Shown here in pieces: positions 23,869 to 28,027 of a stretch of DNA of 28,027 nucleotides. Origin of the DNA: Enterocloster lavalensis (GTDB lineage: Bacteria > Bacillota > Clostridia > Lachnospirales > Lachnospiraceae); NCBI RefSeq assembly GCF_902364025.1, contig NZ_CABJCG010000034.1, positions 1 through 28,027 of the forward strand. The letters run 5' to 3'. Made by a program: the position numbers and the translations under genes. How positions within the stretch are numbered: the first letter of the stretch is position 1; every line of letters starts with the position of its first letter. The notes below the pieces were generated by a model. The model made no database searches and was not told where the DNA came from. It worked only from the letters and a program-made list of their open reading frames with translations.

Positions 23869-23869
23869 A
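23841..23869 (-). promoter_or_regulatory. Promoter of the DUF134/NifX-like operon
   Basis: On the minus strand TTGACA (23869-23864), 17-nt spacer, TATAAT (23846-23841): full consensus. The -35 box lies 8 nt past the stop codon of the upstream c-di-GMP gene. Confidence 0.9.
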
Positions 23870-23876
23870 TATCAAA

Positions 23877-26800
23877 TCAGACTTCCGGTCCAGATGATCC
23901 GGATATCGTTTCAGAACCGGATTCTTTGACAGACTCCGCCACCGTTTCCCGGCCGGCTCCATCCTCCGCCGCCTGGCACCGCGCCCGCTCCTTAATCAAA
24001 AATACGCTGAGCAGTTTTGCGACAAAGGCCAGCATGTGAATCTGCTCCTCCGTCCAGATCCGGATCATGGCGCAATCCTCAAACACAATGGCCCCCCGGT
24101 AAATTCCCCGGTCGGATATCTCACACTGAAGCATGGACTTTGTCCCCCGCCGCTCAAAATACCGGCGCATGGGTTCCTTCAGAGCGGAAATATCCGGGCA
24201 ATGCCAGACGCCGCCATCGTCGAACTCAGCGTGTACCGCCCGGATCAGCCGCCCGTCACATTTCCTCTGCTCCCGGCCGCTCCTGGACTCCACGCCCTCA
24301 TTGCACCACTCGAATGCGTTGCTGATCAGACCGCCATCCGGCGACAACTCATAGATAGAGGCGCGGGTGACCGCGAACTGGCGTCCCAGCATATCCAATA
24401 TGTGTTGCACCGCCTTTTGGATGTCATCCGCGTCGCAGAGCAGACGGAACACCTGCTCCATCACATCGCCGGTGACAATATCCGTGGTCTCCCTGGGGTC
24501 GATGGTGGTATTGGCCGTCCTGTAACTCCCGTTCCCGTCAAACAGGCGGCTCATCTGCTCCTGATCATACAGTGCGAACCGGTCCTTGCCCTTTGCCTTG
24601 GAGTAGTACAGCGCCATATCCCCCCGCTGGAACAGTTCGTCGAATGTGGTTCCATTTTCCGGGCAACGGGCGATGCCGATGCTGCAGGAAACATTGCACT
24701 GAATCACATTTTGCCGAAAAAGCCCACCGACTCCGTCCCGGATCGTCATCGCCCGTCTCTCGGCAGCCGCGGGATCCGGCATGCCCCGCACAAACACCAG
24801 AAACTCGTCCCCGCCGATCCGGGCGATCAGGTCCTGGCCCCGGAACACTTCCCGCAGCTTCGCGGAAATGGCCTGCAGCACCGTGTCGCCGAACATATGC
24901 CCGTGGCCGTCGTTGATCTGCTTAAAATTGTCCACATCAATGATATAGACCACCGCGGACTCATCCTTTGGCCGCCTCTGAAGATAGTCCTCCATCTTCC
25001 GGCGGACCGCGCTCTTGTTATACAGACCGGTCAGCTCGTCGCGGTCCGCCTTGTCAATCAGCGCCTGGGCCGCCCGCTTCTCCTCGTCGATGTCCGTCAT
25101 CACGCCCACCGCTTTGTAAGTATTTCCCATATCGTCGAACTGGGTCGAGGTACGGATCTTGCACCAGCGGTAACGGCCCTTTGCGTCCGCCAGGCGGAAC
25201 TGCGCTTCCCCGTACACCTGCCCGGCCCTGATCCGCTTCACCAGCTTATCGATCATGGGCATATCTTCCGGATGTATGTGGGACACCTGCACCATCCGCT
25301 TGCTGGCCTGCTCCGTGATGGGTACATAGCCGAACTTTTCCACCCAGTTGGGCGAGTAGGAGAGCTGATCTTTTCCGATATCCCACTCGAAAATCACGTC
25401 GTTGGTCTGGTCCATAATGATCTTATGGCGTTCCAGCGTCAGCCGCAGTTCATCCTGGGCCTTCTTCGACCTGGTAATATCGATCAGAATGCTGAACAGG
25501 GACTCCTTTCCGTCCTCACCCACCGTCAGCTGGCTCTTATCCAGCACCCACACAATCCGCTGGTCCCGGGCCACCACCCGGTATTCCAGCTCCACCGTGC
25601 TGCCGGACTGCAGCTGTTCCTTCGTCTGGCGCAGAACCTCCTCGCGGTCGGCCGGATAAATGAGATTGAGGAAACGGTTCTGGAACTTGCTTCGCAGCTC
25701 CTGATCCCCATATCCCAGCATTTGCATAAATCCCTCGTTTACCTGCACCAGAGTGAACCAGCGGTCATTGAGACACTGCTGGATCCCTCCCACCAGATTG
25801 TGAAGCAGACCGGTTCCGGCCGGCTCCATCACCTTAAGCGGGGCCGCGCTCTCCGTCTCTGGCTGCCAGATCACCAGCGCGCTGCACTGATGCGGCTGTC
25901 CGCAGTCGATCCGCAGCAGCGTAATCTGACACCAGCGGTATTTCTCCGTCAGAGGATTAAACACGCGGAAGCGGTAGCTGCGGCGTGTGAGCCCGTTTTC
26001 GAAAAATGCTTCCATATACCGGCCAGAAAGCTTTTTCACCAGCCCACGGTCATCCGGGTGCACCAGCGCATCCGCAAAATTCGCCACCGACTCCGCAAAA
26101 CTGCTGCCGGAGCGCAGCAGCTCAAAGGCACTGTCCGGCATATAGACCACATGGTAGACTCCATTGGTCATATCCACCTCCATGACCGTGGAATCCGTAT
26201 ATTTTAGCAGGGAAAAATACTTCATCTGCCCCATCTGAAGCGTATCCAGCGGGTCCTGTTCCCTGTGGTATCCGGCTCTCGTGGGATGGATGTAGTCCTT
26301 CCTGGCCGATGTCCCGTCCGCGTACTCCTGGGACAGGCGCTTAAACGGCTCCTGCACATTTTTCAGGCACTCCAAAAGTTTGGGCGAAAATGCCCCGCAC
26401 TCTCCGTTTAAAATCATATTGACGGCCTGACCGGCAGGAAGGGCCTTCCGGTAAACCCGGTCTGTAGTCAGAGCGTCATAGCAGTCGGCGATCCCCACCA
26501 CCTGGGCGCAGACCGGAATGCTGTCCCCCTTAAGCCCGTCTGGGTAGCCGGAACCATCCCATCGCTCGTGGTGATAACGGCAAATATTGTAGGCGTACTG
26601 CAAATACTCCTGATCGCTCATCCGGTCCAGGCCCGCCAGAATCTCGCAGCCTTTCACCGAATGGGTTTTCATGATCTCAAATTCCTCCGGCGTCAATCGT
26701 CCCGGTTTGTTGAGAATCGAGTCCGGAATCGCGATTTTACCGATGTCGTGCATGGACGATGCGCTGGCGATCATGTCAATGTTCCGCTCATTCAGGCCGT

Positions 26801-27368
26801 ACTCTGCATAACAGCGCGACACGTCCTCCAGAAGCACCTTGGCAAACATGCGGATCCGCTGGATATGCTGCCCGGTCTCCACGCTCCGGTACTCGATAAT
26901 GGAGGACAGGGCGTCGATCATCACGGCGTTGGATTCCCGCAGCCTGGCCGCCTGTTCGGCGATCAGCTCCTCCTGGTTCAGCCGATGCAGGTTCAGCTCG
27001 ATAATGTTCTGGATCCGCCGTTTGACCACATGGGGTTCAAAGGGCTTCTTCACGATATCGGAGGCCCCCAGGTCAAAGGCCCTGACCTCGTGTTCCACCG
27101 AATCCTCCGCCGTGATCACCACCACCGGAACATCTGTGAATTCCCCCCGTTCCCGCATCTCCTCCATCACCTGATACCCATTCATAACCGGCATCATCAG
27201 GTCCAGCAGCAGAGCGGCAATCTGGCCGTGGTACGCCTCCAGCAACAGCAGCGCCTGTTCCCCGTTCTCCGCCTCCAGCAAATTGTACTGCGTCTCAAAC
27301 ACCCCGTGCAAAATCGCCCGGTTGACCTCCATATCATCCACAATCAGGATCGTATCCCGCTTCATCAT
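23877..27368 (-). CDS. REC-HD-GYP-PAS-GGDEF-GAF protein of c-di-GMP turnover
   Basis: The 1163-residue protein combines signal input with both directions of cyclic di-GMP turnover. In order: receiver domain (6-125, D56 in LLLDLMMPVMNG, K108), HD-GYP phosphodiesterase (about 145-345, HDIGK at 207-211 and HHERWDGSGYPDGL at 266-279), and PAS-like domains near 385-505, 525-640 and 645-765. A GGDEF cyclase follows (about 775-935) with an intact GGDEF at 852-856 and an inhibitory-site RGQD at 843-846 five residues before it, then a GAF-like domain (about 970-1130). The acidic C-terminus is disordered. No membrane segment is seen, so it is cytosolic. Both enzyme motifs are complete, so net activity cannot be told. 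GGAG lies 7 nt before the ATG; a second ATG follows directly. Confidence 0.93.
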   Translation of the reverse strand: MMKRDTILIVDDMEVNRAILHGVFETQYNLLEAENGEQALLLLEAYHGQIAALLLDLMMPVMNGYQVMEEMRERGEFTDVPVVVITAEDSVEHEVRAFDLGASDIVKKPFEPHVVKRRIQNIIELNLHRLNQEELIAEQAARLRESNAVMIDALSSIIEYRSVETGQHIQRIRMFAKVLLEDVSRCYAEYGLNERNIDMIASASSMHDIGKIAIPDSILNKPGRLTPEEFEIMKTHSVKGCEILAGLDRMSDQEYLQYAYNICRYHHERWDGSGYPDGLKGDSIPVCAQVVGIADCYDALTTDRVYRKALPAGQAVNMILNGECGAFSPKLLECLKNVQEPFKRLSQEYADGTSARKDYIHPTRAGYHREQDPLDTLQMGQMKYFSLLKYTDSTVMEVDMTNGVYHVVYMPDSAFELLRSGSSFAESVANFADALVHPDDRGLVKKLSGRYMEAFFENGLTRRSYRFRVFNPLTEKYRWCQITLLRIDCGQPHQCSALVIWQPETESAAPLKVMEPAGTGLLHNLVGGIQQCLNDRWFTLVQVNEGFMQMLGYGDQELRSKFQNRFLNLIYPADREEVLRQTKEQLQSGSTVELEYRVVARDQRIVWVLDKSQLTVGEDGKESLFSILIDITRSKKAQDELRLTLERHKIIMDQTNDVIFEWDIGKDQLSYSPNWVEKFGYVPITEQASKRMVQVSHIHPEDMPMIDKLVKRIRAGQVYGEAQFRLADAKGRYRWCKIRTSTQFDDMGNTYKAVGVMTDIDEEKRAAQALIDKADRDELTGLYNKSAVRRKMEDYLQRRPKDESAVVYIIDVDNFKQINDGHGHMFGDTVLQAISAKLREVFRGQDLIARIGGDEFLVFVRGMPDPAAAERRAMTIRDGVGGLFRQNVIQCNVSCSIGIARCPENGTTFDELFQRGDMALYYSKAKGKDRFALYDQEQMSRLFDGNGSYRTANTTIDPRETTDIVTGDVMEQVFRLLCDADDIQKAVQHILDMLGRQFAVTRASIYELSPDGGLISNAFEWCNEGVESRSGREQRKCDGRLIRAVHAEFDDGGVWHCPDISALKEPMRRYFERRGTKSMLQCEISDRGIYRGAIVFEDCAMIRIWTEEQIHMLAFVAKLLSVFLIKERARCQAAEDGAGRETVAESVKESGSETISGSSGPEV

Positions 27369-27422
27369 ATCTTATCTCCAGCCGCGATTAACTTGTTCCG
27401 CCAAATACCCTATCTACGATCT

Positions 27423-27451
27423 ATCATACTCCAATACGTGGCGTAAAACAA
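27423..27451 (-). promoter_or_regulatory. Candidate promoter of the c-di-GMP gene
   Basis: On the minus strand TTGTTT (27451-27446), 17-nt spacer, TATGAT (27428-27423). Good -10, weak -35. Confidence 0.4.
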
Positions 27452-27479
27452 GAACAAAGCGTTTGGCCGGCTGTCTCCC

Positions 27480-27498
27480 GCGCCCCATTGCACGCAAA
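27480..27498 (-). repeat. Diverged copy of the terminator-associated repeat
   Basis: Minus strand TTTGCGTGCAATGGGGCGC, sharing TTTG..TGCAATGGG.CGC with the copies at 22921-22994. It begins within the T run of the tRNA terminator. Confidence 0.4.
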
Positions 27499-27530
27499 AA
27501 AAGTTCTGAGAAGACATGCTTCTCAGAACT
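27496..27530 (-). terminator. Intrinsic terminator of the rRNA/tRNA unit
   Basis: AGTTCTGAGAAG and CTTCTCAGAACT form a perfect 12-bp stem around a 5-nt loop, followed on the minus strand by a run of seven T. Confidence 0.93.
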
Positions 27531-27540
27531 CTGTTTATAG

Positions 27541-27611
27541 AGGCGACAACCGGATTTGAACCGGTGATAAGGGTGTTGCAGACCCGCGCCTTACCTCTTG
27601 GCTATGTCGCC
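27541..27611 (-). tRNA. tRNA-Cys (anticodon GCA)
   Basis: Cloverleaf with acceptor GGCGACA/TGTCGCC, anticodon GCA in loop context TCTGCAA, T-loop TTCAAAT and the Cys-typical discriminator U (27541). No encoded CCA. Last gene before the terminator. Confidence 0.93.
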
Positions 27612-27623
27612 ATATATGCTTGA

Positions 27624-27695
27624 TGACCCCAACGAGATTCGAACTCGTGTTACCGCCGTGAAAGGGCGATGTCTTAACCGCTTGACCATGGGGCC
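27624..27695 (-). tRNA. tRNA-Glu (anticodon UUC)
   Basis: Acceptor GGCCCCA/TGGGGTC (one G-U pair), anticodon stem CGCC/GGCG with loop CTTTCAC (anticodon TTC), T-loop TTCGAAT and discriminator A. No encoded CCA. Confidence 0.93.
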
Positions 27696-27728
27696 TGACT
27701 AGTGGTCACCATGGACTCCACTAAAAAA

Positions 27729-27801
27729 CTCCCCGAGTAGGACTCGAACCTACGACAGCGCGGTTAACAGCCGCGTGCTCTACCGACTGAGCTATCGAGG
27801 A
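27729..27801 (-). tRNA. tRNA-Asn (anticodon GUU)
   Basis: Acceptor TCCTCGA/TCGGGGA, D arm GCTC...GAGC, anticodon loop with GTT (GGCTGTTAACC), T-loop TTCGAGT and the Asn-typical discriminator G. No encoded CCA. First gene after the 23S rRNA. Confidence 0.94.
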
Positions 27802-27825
27802 ATAGCAAGTGCTTTCCGAGTCTTA

Positions 27826-27854
27826 ATTATCCCCTATAATCTAAGATTCTTCAA
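27826..27854 (-). promoter_or_regulatory. Candidate proximal promoter of the tRNA cluster
   Basis: On the minus strand TTGAAG (27854-27849), 17-nt spacer, GATAAT (27831-27826), starting transcription about 18 nt before tRNA-Asn. Confidence 0.4.
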
Positions 27855-27868
27855 GTACCTTCTTTATT

Positions 27869-27898
27869 AGTATATGCAACTTTTGCTTTTATATGCAA
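27869..27898 (-). promoter_or_regulatory. Candidate distal promoter of the tRNA cluster
   Basis: On the minus strand TTGCAT (27898-27893), 18-nt spacer, TATACT (27874-27869). The word TTGCATATA occurs twice, 19 nt apart (27898-27890 and 27879-27871). Confidence 0.35.
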
Positions 27899-27955
27899 AA
27901 AATACATACCCTCAAAACCACATATTGAATGATGTTTTAAAACCTATACCGTTTT

Positions 27956-28027
27956 GGTTAAGCCCTCGACCGATTAGTATTAGTCAGCTCCATACATTAC
28001 TGCACTTCCACCTCTAACCTATCTACC
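27956..28027 (-). rRNA. 23S ribosomal RNA, 3' end (partial)
   Basis: The minus strand reads the conserved 3' terminus of bacterial 23S rRNA: GTATGGAGCTGACTAATACT, then AATCGGTCGAGGGCTTAACC ending at 27956. The rest of the gene lies beyond the right edge. The 154-nt spacer to tRNA-Asn is AT-rich and holds no 5S rRNA. Confidence 0.95.

Noticed and set aside
24036..26207. Long 723-codon open frame on the plus strand
   Set aside because: It is antisense to the c-di-GMP gene, whose domains and motifs are unmistakable, and it has no recognisable protein features. Long antisense frames are expected in GC-rich genes.
27802..27955. A 5S rRNA gene between 23S and tRNA-Asn
   Set aside because: The stretch is AT-rich and lacks the conserved 5S segments on either strand.

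Overview
The window looks like chromosome from a GC-rich member of the Clostridia, most likely Lachnospiraceae. The basis is Clostridia-like protein sequences (RsiV/SigV-type pair, FeoB-associated Cys-rich protein, DUF134/NifX-like pair), strong AGGAGG ribosome binding sites, consensus sigma-A promoters, and tRNAs without encoded CCA. Placement to genus is not possible from the sequence alone.

Layout. 1-899 (-): a cut-off membrane protein with an N-terminal DUF4145-like domain and an extracytoplasmic SH3b domain. 1142-2390 (+): trmB, a 49-residue unknown protein and trxA. 2443-2643: tRNA-Lys(CUU) with its own promoter and terminator. 2644-2930: AT-rich spacer holding a low-GC gene remnant. 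2993-9253 (+): the complete F1Fo ATP synthase operon atpBEFHAGDC (no atpI seen), ending in an unusual terminator that encloses the next gene's promoter and ribosome binding site. 9338-13840 (+): a TIGR01906/DUF1461 membrane protein, a DD-carboxypeptidase with a long Gly/Ser/Asn linker and C-terminal anchor, and a KdpD-C-terminus-like sensor kinase with a KdpE-like regulator but no kdp transporter genes. A bidirectional terminator follows.

13921-15169 (-): a DEDDh exonuclease with a Cys-containing C-terminal module and a FeoB-associated Cys-rich protein. 15386-16372 (+): a DtxR-type metal regulator and a nitroreductase. 16485-19001 (-): a Cd/Zn resistance operon (CadC-like repressor, free HMA chaperone, CadA ATPase) with a textbook operator. 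19306-21299 (-): a TetR-MATE efflux operon whose promoter lies between two identical palindromes. 21431-22794 (-): an ECF sigma/RsiV-like anti-sigma pair. 23033-23801 (-): a DUF134 regulator and a NifX-like protein, also with two palindromes flanking a consensus promoter. 23877-27368 (-): a 1163-residue REC/HD-GYP/PAS/GGDEF/GAF c-di-GMP protein. 27541-28027 (-): the 3' end of 23S rRNA followed directly by tRNA-Asn, -Glu and -Cys, with no 5S gene between.

Themes. Several small metal and stress modules each carry a local regulator and a readable operator: CadC for Cd/Zn, a DtxR protein for Fe/Mn, TetR for drug export, DUF134, and ECF/anti-sigma for envelope stress. The most unusual non-coding signals are a short repeat family found at or just beyond terminators of minus-strand units (19165, 22921-22994, 27480), the overlapping terminator/promoter between atpC and the DUF1461 gene, the twin-operator promoters, and the low-GC remnant beside tRNA-Lys. 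All gene calls are by eye; no database search was run.
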